64,000 nt of DNA, from assembly GCA_944990035.1 (NCBI GenBank), contig CALYLX010000139.1, forward strand, positions 62,001-126,000. Reading direction: 5' to 3'. Shown here piece after piece: positions 1 to 11,305 of the stretch. The stretch is from Clitopilus passeckerianus (Eukaryota > Basidiomycota > Agaricomycetes > Agaricales > Entolomataceae). Every line of letters begins with the position of its first letter. Within the stretch, counting starts at the first letter, position 1. The notes beneath the pieces are model-generated. The model worked only from the letters and a program-made list of their open reading frames with translations. It was not told where the DNA came from and did not search any database. The position numbers and the translations under genes are program-made.

Positions 1-2224
1 TGGCCCACGAGGCCGTCTCTTGACTACTTCGATGACGATGCTCAACGGATCAGCGAGCTCATTGACGAGACTTTGAAGGTATTGTTCGAACGTGATAAGT
101 GTTTCTTGGCGTTTACTGACCTGAAATCTATTTAGCAAGAGGCCTTGCGACGGAAAGAGGCAAGGAAAAGAGAAGTTCGAGGTAGGTCAACGTGAAAATA
201 TGCCGTCGCCAAGCCGTGTCTAATCGACGGCATCATGCCGCAGTGCTCCTCCTTGGCCAAGCAGAGTCTGGTGAGTCTCTTGTGTGCCGTCTCAACCTTG
301 AACTAAACAACAACTTGTTCAGGCAAATCAACACTACAAAAGCAATTTCAACTATACTATGCTTCACAAACTCTCGAACGTGAGAGGCCCTTATGGCGGG
401 CCGCAGTCTACCTCAACATTATTCGAGCAATTCGCAAAATCTTTGACGGCGTTGACCAAGAGCTAGCTCTAGTCGGCTTCGACGATGACTATGCAGAGCC
501 TGACGCCATACTCACGAAAAAGGTCCGTGAGGAGCTAGCTCTGCTCGAGAGCAATCTGCGACCACTGCTCGCTGCCGAGCCACCTCTTGCATCAGATCTC
601 AACGGTGGGCTGTCGGGAAGGGCAGCGAACTATGTTAGGAGTGGCTGGCAGTCGTTGATGAAGGGTTCTACTAGGACGAGTACAGACACTGCCTCGGAGC
701 GATCGCCAGCAACACTCCATGCGGCGGAGATGCTATGGCAATCGAAGAAAGACATGAAAATTTTATGGAGGAATCCCCTCGTCAGGGACCTTCACACCAG
801 GAGGAAGCTCCGCATCGAGGAAAGTGCCCCATTGTGAGTTCCCGCTCAATGCCGTCTTGATTCTTTACTGTCGGTCTAATGTTGGCTTTTCTTCCCCAGC
901 TTTCTCAGTAGCCTTGATCGGATATGCGATCCGGAGTATCTCCCAACAACTGGTGAGTTCAGGCAAACGACCTCCTTATGGGAACTGCCAACGTTACTTT
1001 GGAAAATCCTGCAGATGATATCCTTTTTGTTCGCATGCAAACCCTCGGTGTCATCGAACATTCTCTATCAGTGACACAAGCGGGTGTTGATTACATTTGG
1101 CGAATGTACGACGTTGGAGGTGCAGTGAGTAACTCGAGTTTCACTGATATAGATGATACACAACTACTTACCACTTCTTTTCGTCTACCTCCTACTCTCC
1201 CATGGCTGTCACCTAACAGCGTGGACAGGTAAGCTTCTGATTTTCACATTATGGATCTATTACGGAATGCCGACCCGCTCCCCTATGATCAGCGACATGC
1301 ATGGGTTCCATATTTCGATGACGGTGCGAATCTTTCACTCTACTTTCTCCACTCGGGGGACTGATGCCTCTGTCCCTGCCCCTGTAGCCACCGCTATCTT
1401 ATTCTTGGGTAAATTATATTTTATGCATTGATGGAAGCCTATGTTGAGCGCTCCCTTGATAGCACCTATCAGTGCCTTCGATCAGGTGAGCCCCTCAGGA
1501 CACCTCAGTCGCGGGAGAAGTTCTGACATTGCCCTTTTCAGCAACTTGAAGAAGATCCAAAGACCAACAGGCTGGAGGACTCCTTACAGCTGTTTACGAC
1601 TATTTGCTCGAGCAAGCTTCTGAGAAATGCAAGTCTAATCTTGCTATTGAATAAGGTCTGTGACTTGATCCCCGTACCTTTCGAACCTCGTGGTCCGATT
1701 GGACGTCTTCGTTCGGACAGCTGACCTGACCGGATATTTCTTATTCAATAGATTGACTTGCTGAAGCAGAAGTTGGACAATGGACGGAAGGTCCGGAAGT
1801 AGTGAGTGAAGTTCTGCACCAATGACCATCACCTTTCTGACTGTATGACAGCATTCCTACCTATGGGAATCGACGTAACACATTTGAGGATGTATCGGAA
1901 TACTTCAGGGCACACTTTGCTCAAGTATATCGACGATGTGATACAACACACCGTGGACTATTCATCGTAAGTTTAGCACCTTCTCTACTCAGAAGGTTTC
2001 TGACCCAATAACCTCTAGCACTTTACGACCATGGTAGTAAGTACAAAATCTGAGTCTTCACCCTTGCTCTTTGTGCTAAAGGAAATTGCAGGATACGGAG
2101 GCCATGCAGAAAGTCGTCGAAGATGGTATGTACCTTTCTGCTTTTTTACGACTCGTCACTTATGGATATTTCAGTTGGGAATGCCATCATCCGTAAACAT
2201 ATAGCAGAAGCTGGATTAGCATAG
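1..2224 (+). CDS. G-protein alpha subunit, atypical fungal class (5' partial)
   Basis: This is the GTP-binding alpha subunit of a heterotrimeric G protein, which relays receptor signals at the plasma membrane. The 5' end lies outside the window. Proposed exons: 1-78, 136-181, 244-270, 323-833, 900-952, 1015-1124, 1220-1228, 1293-1323, 1388-1408, 1463-1485, 1542-1655, 1752-1801, 1852-1966, 2019-2036, 2092-2125, 2175-2224. Visible motifs are the P-loop GQAESGKST (canonical GAGESGKST), switch I arginine and threonine in RMQTLG, switch II DVGGARGQRHAW, NKID for guanine recognition, and FTTMVDTEAM in place of the usual TCAT loop. The helical domain carries a long insert (about 420-830) relative to animal Gi proteins. 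The glutamine that normally follows DVGG is alanine. The TAG stop is at 2222-2224. Family assignment is very firm; the receptor and pathway are unknown. Confidence 0.93.
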
Positions 2225-2346
2225 ACACCTCCCAGCTCGCTCGCTTGTATATATCACGGACTTTGGAATGACATACATGTACTTTTTGTACTACTTACTA
2301 TTGATATTGGCATCTGATAGAGGTTATCTCAAGAACAAAAGCATGC

Positions 2347-2354
2347 AAAAAAAA
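2347..2354 (-). terminator. RNA polymerase III terminator of tRNA-Thr
   Basis: A run of eight A on the + strand reads as T8 on the minus strand, 30 bases beyond the tRNA 3' end. This is a normal Pol III stop signal. Confidence 0.6.
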
Positions 2355-2384
2355 GACTCCGGCGGATTATTATTGATATTCGAG

Positions 2385-2472
2385 TGCCACGTACCCGGGT
2401 TGAACGAGTGACCTTCTCATAGCCGTACGTGTTTTGTACGAGTGAGACGCGCTACCACTACGCCAACGCGGC
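2385..2472 (-). tRNA. tRNA-Thr(CGT) with a 16-base intron
   Basis: On the minus strand the acceptor stem pairs GCCGCGT with ACGTGGC (one G-U), followed by discriminator A. The D arm is GCG/CGC, the anticodon stem TCTCA/TGAGA, and the T arm ACTCG/CGGGT around TTCAACC. There are 23 bases between the anticodon stems: a 7-base loop CTCGTAA with anticodon CGT, plus about 16 bases of intron after position 37. The intron contains ACGTACG, which can pair with the anticodon region as tRNA introns usually do. The gene sits in the 360-base gap between the G alpha and ALKBH7-like genes. A Met (CAT) reading is excluded by the anticodon bases. Confidence 0.8.
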
Positions 2473-2584
2473 AGACACTGACTAACGCCGTCTAACGCGC
2501 CTGGGCGGGCGCCATACGTCACAAAGTGGATCTCCTCGAGTCCTCCCATCCCGCCACTCAGCATCTGCTCAACGTTGTCCAGCA

Positions 2585-3463
2585 ATGAGATTCACGCGTT
2601 GCTTGCGCCAGCAATTCAGATTCTTCAGCCAGCACGCTTCTAGTGGTCAAACCATCACACCGGATTTGACTCTATGGCGACAAGTCTTCTCCCCAACGGA
2701 GCAAAGGACACTTCTCGCGGCTGCTCTGCATGAGCTTGACTCAAAAGAGTCTCGGAAGTTCCGAAAACGAAGAGAAAACTACCGAGCGCCTTTGACATCC
2801 GCGGATGCACCTGCCGACCTTGAAAGCACGTTCTATCCCGATGAATACTACAACTTCGAGGAGGTATGCGTCTAGCCTGCTGAACTGCTGAAAATGTTAA
2901 CGAGACTTCTGCTAGGGACACTACGACGGCGTTATTCGAAACTATCGCGAAATGCACCTAGCAGAATGGCCGACATCAGCGTTCCCTGGGCTTTCGCTGA
3001 TTTTGCAACGACTCTATGCGCTTTGTCCGACTCCAGACACCCAGACCCACCTACTTCACCTTGCATCGGACGGAGAGATTTTTCCACATATCGATAACGT
3101 CGGAGCCAGCGGGTCATGGATTCTTGGCGTGAGTCTGGGTGCACAGAGGGTGCTTAGGATGGACAGTCCCGAAGGAAAGGCGGAGAATAGGATAGAGATT
3201 CCTCTTCCGCCCGGAAGTGTGTACATTCAGAAGTGAGTACCCTTCACTGTCCCAGCAGAATCCCAAGAGCTCATTCTAAATGCGTCTAGGGATTCTATGC
3301 GGTACAGCTACAAGCACTCCATCCTCGGCGGTGGTGCGTCCCCCGACAGCCATATTGGTCAGAGAATGAGCATCATGATACGAGTATGTTAGTTGCCCTT
3401 TTCACTGCCTCCTTACTAATGGCTTCTCTTCAGGACCGCCCATCTGCTCCGGCTCAAGTATGA
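2585..3463 (+). CDS. ALKBH7-like 2-oxoglutarate/Fe(II) dioxygenase
   Basis: Predicted 2-oxoglutarate- and iron-dependent oxygenase of the AlkB group, most like ALKBH7, which in animals acts in mitochondria and not in DNA repair. Proposed exons: 2585-2863, 2916-3232, 3290-3383, 3434-3463. The iron-binding HxD is in PHIDNVGASGSWILG, the distal histidine probably in SYKHSILGG, and the C-terminal arginine of the 2OG site in GQRMSIMIRD. The first 20 residues are rich in Arg, Ser and Phe with no acids, as expected for a mitochondrial presequence, which also supports this start. The stop lies only 72 bases from the convergent stop of CTP synthase, so the two 3' UTRs probably overlap. The substrate cannot be told from the sequence. 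Confidence 0.85.
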
Positions 3464-3535
3464 TCATATTCAAGCTTTGGAACAGCATCCAAGAATCTAC
3501 ATTCCTATAGACTGAGTATATGCTACTGGATACAT

Positions 3536-5994
3536 CTAGGGTGTATGTGCCCGAGGAGTCTGCGCGTCGTATGTATCGTTAAGGGTACCATTCACCAAAA
3601 GCTCCTTCGTGTCCTTTCGCAAAGCCTTCTCGCTAACCATAGACTCCGTAGGATGGGGTGGCTGGAAGTTTGCAATCTGGTACTCAAGCTGCTCCTCAAG
3701 CACGGCCTTTCCTGCTGAAGCGGCGACGAAACCAAGGAAAGGAGGCGAGGGGTTAAGAGGGCGTGTGCAGAACTCGGGATGGGCCTGGAGGCCGATGAAG
3801 AAGGGATGATCTATACCCAAATGTTTAGAATTTTTAAATGTCCTAGGACGACTTGAATAAACCTACCCTTCAGCTCGAGAATCTGCATCCGTTCTCCCTT
3901 CTCGTCCCTACCCGCGAAGATCATGCCACTGTCGTTCAGCTGCTGCACGTATTCCGGGTTCACCTCATATCTGTGCCTATGCCTCTCCCAGATCTTTGCG
4001 GCACCACCATACAACTTCCTAGCAATTGACCAGTCTTCTGTGCCCGGCTCAAACACGGTCGGGCGCAAACCCAAACGCATTGTTCCACCCATGTGGGTAC
4101 GTGAGATCTCTGGCATGAAGATGATGACGGGGTGTTCTGAGTTCGGTTCGAATTCGCCAGATGTGGCCTCTGAAACCAAGAATGTTAAACCAGATGATGA
4201 AATTTCAGGAAGAGTTGACGAACTCGGGATATCCAGGACGTTTCTAGCCCATTCCACCACAGCCATCTGGAAGCCAAGGCAGATACCAAGGAATGGTACC
4301 TTCTGCTCACGAGCATACTTGATAGCGAGCTGCATTCCCTCCGTTCCACGGCTACCGAAGCCTCCCGGCACAAGGATACCGCTAGATATATCGAGTTAGT
4401 ACAGAGTTGTCTGGAGCATAGGACATACGCACTTCGCAGCGACAACAGCGCGCCAAGCGTCATGATACTTGGCTGGGTTGGATTCTTGTGTGCCAGGCTC
4501 CAAATCAGAAGACTCGACCCACTAGTAACAGTCAGAAGAAACGCCCAATGGAGAGAACGTTTGAACATTTACCTGAATAACGAGCTTGCGCTGTATCCGG
4601 AAGGCAGAATGCTCCAGAGATTTGGTAACGGACATGTAGGAGTCCTTCAGGTCCGTGTACTTGCCCACTAGGGCGATAGAGACGGAATCCAACAACCGCT
4701 CCTGTCTATTCCACGATGAGCCAATCTCTTCTCTGCAGACATGAGAAGACATACTTTGAGGTGAGATCTTTCCATCTCTTTTCTAATGACAGCCCCTTCT
4801 CTTTCATCTCCTTCGTGATAATAACCTGGTCCAATCGAAGGCGTTTATGGAGGTACTCCAAGATGCCTTGAGATTTCAGGAGGAGAGGGACGTGGTAGAC
4901 AGAGGAGACGTCGTGGACGCCGAAAACTTGCTCTGAGCTAACGTGGCAGAACATCGAGATCTTCTGTTTTGTAGATGGGTGCAGGGGTTGGGGCACAAGC
5001 AGACGACATGCAATCTATGACGTATATCAGTATCGTCTCCAGGTATCGAGTGAAGTTGAAGTCTACCAAGTCAGGAAGAAGACCCAGCCCACGCAAAGAG
5101 TGAACAGTGGTCTGGGTCGGCTTGGTCTTCTGTTCTCCGTGGAGGTCGGGAACAAGGGAGACATGGATGAGGGCGAAGTTTTCGTGTCCCACGCGGAATT
5201 GGAACTGTCGCATTGCCTCTACGAAGGGCGCAGATTCGATATCACCGACCGTACCTCCGAGCTGAAGAGTTGTCAGATAAAGTCCTTGAGGCAAATAGCA
5301 AACGTACTTCAACTATGCAGACGTCGGGCTCTTCGCCTGTCTCATCGACAGGGATCGTGGATACACGCTCAATCCAATCTTGGATGGCATTCGTGATATG
5401 AGGTACAATCTAGGAACATTCAGCTTTGCTCACGACGAAAATTGATACGCAGGACTCACCTGAACAGTCTTTCCAAGATATTTTCCTTCTCTCTGCGATA
5501 ACGATATGATGAGATCATACAACGCCACTTCAAGCCAGCCCTACCTCCTTGTTGATTACTTCACGGTAGATCTTGCCAGTCGTAATGTTGTTATCGTGCG
5601 AGAGCGTAACATTCAAGTACCTCTCGTAGTTGCCAAGATCCAAGTCAACTTCGCCTCCGTCGTTGAGCACATATACCTCGCCTGTGTTGCGTTCGTTCAT
5701 CTGTCTTCACACGACCGTGCTTGAAGCTCAGCTCACCATGTTCCGTCGGGGCCATAGTGCCGGCATCTATATTCATGTAAGGGTCAATTTTGATAGCAGT
5801 GGCCTTAAGCCCTGTCGTCTTCAACAAGAGACCCGTGGACGAGGCTAATCGCGCGCAAAAATTTCATGGAAAAAGAAAATTGGATGTTAATTGCCATTAC
5901 TACAAGATACAGAAAGCTAGCAATGTTTCGTACCGATGACACCTTTCCCAATGCCACTGACGACTCCTCCAGATACAAGGATGTACTTTGTCAT
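3536..5994 (-). CDS. URA7: CTP synthase (glutamine-hydrolysing)
   Basis: Makes CTP from UTP with ATP and glutamine, the last step of pyrimidine nucleotide synthesis, in the cytosol. The N-terminal synthetase domain starts [18 protein letters not shown] at 5994, the usual family start, followed by [13 protein letters not shown] and GGTVGDIES. The C-terminal class I glutaminase has [11 protein letters not shown], the nucleophile loop FLGICLGFQ and the His/Glu pair in QAHPEF. I place ten short introns. One of 49 bases (4706-4754) must be removed to join WKDLTSK to QERLLDSV. The last exon is 3536-3810. The protein is full length with all catalytic residues seen. It is convergent with the ALKBH7-like gene. 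Confidence 0.95.
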
Positions 5995-6222
5995 GGCTGG
6001 CGTTTTGAGGGAAAGGGTAAGAGGCGCAGCCGGACTCGGTCAAGGCTTTTAAAGAGATTTTTCTGATAAATTCCGATCAAACACTGCCACAAAACTTGAC
6101 TCGATCAGCAAAAACATAAGGAGACTCCCAGTTCGATTCCAGTTGTCGTACAACATTGTGATACAGAACGAAGGTATAACGAACGGAATACAAATAAATT
6201 ACATAAAAACGTAATCAAGTTA

Positions 6223-7518
6223 TTAGTGCTTGGCGCTGCAAATTCCTGCACGAATGCAATCCCTCCAGGCAGCATACTGAAGAACAACAAAATTGTTGCC
6301 TTCAGGACTACCAGCGGTGTAGGGGACGGTGTCGCCCCAGTTGAGAGGGTTGACGGCAGGCGTAGCAATGCCAGTGTCGGTAATGTGAGGATTACCTGCA
6401 GTGTCGTTCGATCCAAGGACCTTCCGGATGCCATCAGCCCACTGGATGTGCCTATAGGTGAAGGCGCCAGGACGCAAAACGGCCATCCGGTAAGCGACAG
6501 CAGAGATCAAGGTAGAGCCTGAAACCTCGCCATAACCATGCTCGACAGAAGTATCATTAAGATAATTCCTGAGCAGACCACCATCGGGTGGAGCACCCAT
6601 GGCACCTTCGACAATCTCCTTGATCCATTGGGTCAAGTTGTTAATCGCGGTGTTACGCCACGGAGCGCCGTATGCACAGGGTGCTTTCAGAACTGTGGCA
6701 AGGACGCGAGTCATGCCAGCCGCGGCCCAGGCATTACCGGTCGACCAAAGGCCGACATCCTGGCTCTGAGGGCCGATGATGTGCTCCCAGACGCCCCTGT
6801 AGGAAGCGGTGGTATTAGCCTGGAGGATTTGACGGTATTCACCACACTGCTTGACAGCTTCATATAAAAGCGTGTTGTTCTTCGTGTCAGCAGCGTAGTA
6901 GGCGATGAATGGTGGGGCCATGTACACAAAATCAGCCCTGGATACAGCGCGATCAGATTAGCAACCTTGTGAATAACATATCGGGGGAGAGGTAAGTAAG
7001 AAAATTTGCACTAACCATAGTTCAGTGACTGAAACGCGATGTGAGATGGCTCCATTCCAAGCGCGAGGTGCTTCATTGACGACGAAATCAAGTTGCTGGG
7101 TAGCGGCAGTGGCGTACTTTTCCTCTGATTTCCCAAGGAGGACGGCGCTTACGCCCAAGCTCGCCGGGTCACCGACTGCACCATCTCCATCGGAAAGCGC
7201 GTTCGCACCGGTACCGATAATAATTTTGCTATCTGCGTACGCGAGGGATGGAACATTGGCTTTAGGGAGTTTTGGGACTGGGAACGGAGAGTTGCCAAAG
7301 ACCGAGAATTCGGGATTGTAGAGCTCAAGCAAGGCTTCGGTTGCAGTTCCGTATTCCCATGAATGCGAGGGAAGGGCTTTTGCTTGGTCAGTCGCTTTTT
7401 GAATATCGAAGCCGGGATTGTAGGGGAAAGGATTGTACTGGCCGGTTGCTGCAGAGAGAACACGGCCGAAGCAAAGGGACAAAATGAGTGTGGTGGTTAT
7501 TGCGTTCGCGTTGAACAT
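6223..7518 (-). CDS. Secreted six-hairpin glycosidase (GH88/GH105-like)
   Basis: About 400 residues with a clear signal peptide (MFNANAITTTLILSLCFGRVLSA), so exported. The body has the alternating hydrophobic and aromatic pattern of (alpha/alpha)6-barrel glycosidases, with DVGLWSTGNAWAAAGMTRVL, a motif I associate with fungal proteins annotated as GH88-like unsaturated glycuronyl hydrolases. One intron of about 90 bases separates TELW from ADFVYMAPP. I chose the start at 7518 because it opens the signal peptide; the open frame runs further upstream without a better ATG. Several NxT/S sites suggest glycosylation. A role in breaking down plant pectin or other uronic-acid polymers is inference from the family; the exact substrate is unknown. 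Confidence 0.72.
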
Positions 7519-7948
7519 TTTGAGGGGGGGAACAGGCCAATGGAGGACTAAAAACCACAGATGCGAGTGAACGCTCTTTATACCCTGACTTGACAGGGAC
7601 TTAAGGATCCTGGGAGTGCTAGCGCGCTTCGGACGGAGAAGATCAGTGCAATAGAGATGTAGGCGCTGTTCTGTCAAGGGTGAAGCTTGTTACAAACCCT
7701 GCTTTTATTCAACTGGGAGATTATTAGAGCCATATGGCGCAACCCACAGTTACCGATGATTGGCATAGATTTGCACTTTGCAATGAGAGAGTCAAGAAAA
7801 TCTTGGGAAATCCACCGTCGAACGGTATTTCTTCGGGCGACTTGGAAGGTCCTGATGCTCGACAAAGTTTCGCATGTAATCATGGTTGAGTGAACGTGCG
7901 TACGGTACCTATAATTTACATTACTTCGTAATAGAGACTGAGTGTTGC
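7519..7948. other. Intergenic, promoter side of the glycosidase gene
   Basis: About 430 bases between the glycosidase start and the NKAP stop, both on the minus strand. It should hold the glycosidase promoter and 5' UTR and the NKAP 3' UTR. No other coding or RNA signal was seen. Confidence 0.5.
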
Positions 7949-9406
7949 TTACTGCGGCTTTGAGTCTGGAACTCCCTTGAGCTTTTCCTTCACAAGCGCA
8001 TTGAATTCTTCCCGCAGGATAGCCTCCCTCCTCTCTCTTTCCTCCTTTTGTAGCTTCAGGATCCCCCGCTTCTCCTCCGCACTGATAACCTGGTTCTCCT
8101 TCCTCATGCGCACGGCATTCATCCTCCTGTGCCTGCTTCCACTCATGACATATCCTTGGTCCTCGTACTTGGCAATCTCGTCGGACGTAAGACCGATTTC
8201 ACCACGTCGAGGGATACGGCCATCAGCCCCGTCTTCAAGGAAAGCGGCCATGGCTGAACCTTCGCCCCGCAGAAGTTGGCCCCCATAGCTCCGTTCATCA
8301 TACTTCCGAGTATTCGCGCTCGGTAAGGGAGTAGGTCCGACCTCGTCGTCTGAAAGATCATTTGCATCATCATGATCACGGGTATAGTCAGGAGCTGCTG
8401 CGCCTGTGGGCTTATGAGATGAGGCAGCATGCATGGTGACGGGTGGCGGGTTAGAGCTTTTGACGACCCACTCGTCTTCACTGGGTCCGCGATCAGGTGA
8501 GGGACTTCGTGTGCGAGACGGTGTCCTTGTTCGGGGCGGTGACGTTCGCCTGCGAGTATGTCGGTGTCTGTCATCTTCACTGTCCACGCTATCGCTTCTG
8601 CGAGATCTGTGATGTCGCTTTTTCTCGCTCCTCTTTTCCTTTTCTTTGTCCTTCCTTGCACGTTTCCTTTCTTTCCGCTCTCTCCTCCGTCTTTCCTCTT
8701 CGGAGTCGTCGCTAGAGACGGACGAGGACCTTGCTCGTTTAGACTTTTTGTTCGATTTAGAGCGTTTCGGAGACCTGTAGGAGATGTGAGTATGTTTTGA
8801 CTTGCCGCTGAACAAATAATACGAACAGTTCGCGAGTTGGAGCTTTTGGAGAGGGTGGCCATACATTTGCGGTCATATTTTCCCTTTGTGTCCTCCGACT
8901 ACGGATAGCAAATAAGAATGCAAAAACGAGAGAGATTGTAAGAGTGCACACCTTTCCAAGAAATCAGCACCCCCGCGTCCTCCATCGCCAAAAGGTCGGC
9001 CGCCCCGTCGTTCGGGGTACATGCTATTCTCCTGTCTCCAAGGAGCATTTCCATCACCGTTTGCAGTATTTGCAGCAGGGGGAGGCCTTTTGTAGTCGTC
9101 ATAGGAAGGACTTGCTCGTCGTCTCGCAGCAGAGTCATCATGGTCCCTAGACCTTTCATTGCTTCTTCCTCTCCTGTCAGGACGGCGGTTGTCGTGGCCG
9201 TTGGCACGAGTAGAAGAGTGGTCTCTGTTGTCCCTTCCTGACCCTCGCCTGCGTTCATCATCTCGACCGCGTCCCGGACTTCTGCTTCGCCTCGGGCTAG
9301 GTGAACGTCTCCGGCGTGGTGAAGGTGACCGACGACGTGGTGCAGAGGGAGCAGCTCGTGCATTCGGAGCAATGAGAGCCATTCGAGATGGGTGAATCGT
9401 CGCCAT
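7949..9406 (-). CDS. NKAP-family protein (RS-rich, SynMuv/CactinN-like C terminus)
   Basis: Homologue of NKAP (NF-kappa-B-activating protein), which in animals is a nuclear spliceosome-associated protein. The N-terminal half is arginine/serine-rich, with repeated RRSPSPRR units and RERKRARKDKEKEKR tracts. The C-terminal roughly 100 residues carry the family hallmark: GEGSAMAAFLEDG, RIPRRGEIGLTSDEIAKYE, GYVMSGSRHRRMNAVRMRK and ENQVISAEEKRGI. Two introns are proposed, around 8880-8951 and 8775-8826. The second must be removed to give PTRELSPKRSKS. The start at 9406 (MATIHPSRM) is my choice; an upstream in-frame alternative cannot be excluded. A link to the SF3B3 gene elsewhere in the window is only that both belong to splicing. 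Confidence 0.88.
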
Positions 9407-9537
9407 CGTCGTGGAAAGAGAAGGCCTGCGAAGGTGCAAGTTTGGAATGGAGTTTAGCTCAGCTGCACAGGTCGCAAAGGGCAAGGCAGATTGTGAAAAA
9501 AATGTGTCGTATATGGTGACCTGTATCCACTTAACAA

Positions 9538-9617
9538 GGCCTTATGGTCCAGAGGTACGATACTTGCTTTGGGTTCTTCAAGTGCAAGTGACCTGGGTTC
9601 GATTCCCAGTGAGGCCC
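9538..9617 (+). tRNA. tRNA-Pro(TGG) with a 9-base intron
   Basis: The acceptor stem GGCCTTA pairs with TGAGGCC (one G-U), discriminator C. The anticodon stem is CTTGC/GCAAG and the T arm CTGGG/CCCAG around TTCGATT. Sixteen bases lie between the anticodon stems: a 7-base loop with anticodon TGG and a 9-base intron (TTCTTCAAG, boundaries approximate). TATGGTCCAGAGGTA is the A box and GGTTCGATTCC the B box. It lies between divergent NKAP and the FKBP gene. Confidence 0.88.
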
Positions 9618-9621
9618 TTCC

Positions 9622-9626
9622 TTTTT
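9622..9626 (+). terminator. RNA polymerase III terminator of tRNA-Pro
   Basis: T5 starting five bases after the tRNA 3' end, with a second T5 run shortly after; a normal Pol III stop. Confidence 0.65.
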
Positions 9627-9895
9627 GTCTTTTTCTCAAGCCATTGGCCGAGCCTGGTTGCCTTGCACTGCCACAGCGCGTCTGTTCCTCATTTTGAAAT
9701 TCGGGCAGGCTATAATTGCTTGGTCTGCTCTGCAGCCTGGGTTCTGGCGGCGAGCGGTAGTCACTGCTCAACCAAGCTACCAATATAGCTCTTGGGTTCG
9801 TGCGTACTCTTATACTTATAACGATAGGCAGACTCAGCGGAGCACAGTAATGGAAAGCAGATAGTGGTGTATTATATATCAAGGAATAATACATT

Positions 9896-10557
9896 TTAGA
9901 GCTCATCCTTGGTACCAGCCTTCTTCATCTCCACCAACTCGGTCTCAAAGACCAATGCAGCATTTCCTGGGATGACATTGCCAGCACCGCGTGAACCTTC
10001 ATTGTAACGATCTGTCAGTTCCACTTAAATCCCTGTAGTATGCTGAGATGCTTACCGTAGGCCATGTTGGAAGGAATGGTAAGAGTACGCTTCTCGCCAA
10101 CGCACATGCCAATGAGACCTTCGTCCCAGCCTTTAATGACTTGGCCGATACCGACTGATTGTAGGAATGGCGAGTTAGCTCAGGAGCCACGTGAACGGGA
10201 CACAAGTTTCAACGTACGTGTCAGAGGAAGGGGGTTGCGGTCAACGCTAGAATGTAGAGTTAGCACATAGTCATAATGGGACAGCACGAAGGTAACCTAC
10301 CTGGAGTCGAATTGCTTGCCATCGTCGTACAGAGTACCCGTCTATTCACACAGCACATTCAGTTTGGCAATTCTCCGAGAAGAGGGGCAAGTACATACGT
10401 AGTGCATCTTGATCTGGTCACCCTTTGCAGCCTTGACTGAGCAGTCCTCCGGTGTGAAGGTGGTCTCAATCTTCAGCTCAGTGACAGGTGGCTTCTCAGA
10501 AGCAGAGACTACAACAGCAGCAACGAGGAGAGTAGATGCCCAGGCGAAAAGTTGCAT
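9896..10557 (-). CDS. FKBP-type peptidyl-prolyl isomerase, ER-retained
   Basis: Speeds cis-trans isomerisation of proline bonds; homologous to yeast Fpr2 and mammalian FKBP2 in the ER lumen. The protein starts with a signal peptide ([20 protein letters not shown]) and ends in KDEL, the retrieval signal. In between are the FK506-binding motifs [33 protein letters not shown] and FETELVEM. Five exons are inferred: the first ends after KMHY, and the last begins with [12 protein letters not shown]. Length (about 140 residues) is normal for FKBP2. The TAA stop is at 9896-9898. Assignment is firm; client proteins are unknown. Confidence 0.93.
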
Positions 10558-11305
10558 GTCGATAAGTTAGATGGGGTGAGTGGTACAACGAGAGGTCCTG
10601 GTAGTCGTAAACGTGGAAGGAAACCAAGTTATGTTCAAGAAGTCCAGCCGAGGTCAATGAATCCTTGCGGACGCATTTCCCAAAATAGTTGGCGCGACGT
10701 GTCAATTTCCCGGTGCTTTCCCACGAATATTTTGACCTTGATCATGATCCAAATTGGCATCTCTAGCATTGGCCTGGTTTATCTTATCTCAAGCTTCGTC
10801 CGTTGTACTGCTCTCTACGACGATGGGATGACAATGTCTACCAAATATTTGCGAATAAACGGCAGCACCCAACAATTGAGGTTAGCGTTGGCGAAACCCT
10901 TGAAACCACCTGCCACAGTTCCATATGCTCATGCAAACAGACCTTTCCGACGTCCCCTTGCTCGAACAGAAGCATTGTACGGGTCAAGGTAAGTTGGGAG
11001 ACCAACTAGCATGCGCCACTTCGGTCTCTCTCTCCGCAATCACTGCATCGCTACAACCACATTAGGCTTGCCACCATGACGCACCTTCACCCACAAGACA
11101 TCCACTTAATATGCTGCTGAAACACTTCCCCGCACAGCAGTCTGAATGCTAAAGAGGGATACTGAAAGCCTTGCACGTTGCGTCAGTGATCGACACGAGG
11201 CGCCGTGCAGGCGTTCAGTCTTTTCGAGTGGAACGAATACGTGTTTAAAATTTTTGTTTTCCATCCACTCCCTTGAATCCAGGAAAGCACTATTCTTTAG
11301 GAGCT
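10558..11305. promoter_or_regulatory. Divergent promoter region, FKBP and GTPase genes
   Basis: About 750 bases between two divergent starts, so it should hold both promoters. Short open frames exist, but none looks coding in composition or homology. No TATA box or operator could be named with confidence. Confidence 0.45.

Noticed and set aside
8497..8800. Plus-strand frames with hydrophobic residues opposite the NKAP gene
   Set aside because: They are antisense shadows of the RS/Lys/Glu-rich NKAP coding sequence, which reads hydrophobic on the other strand.
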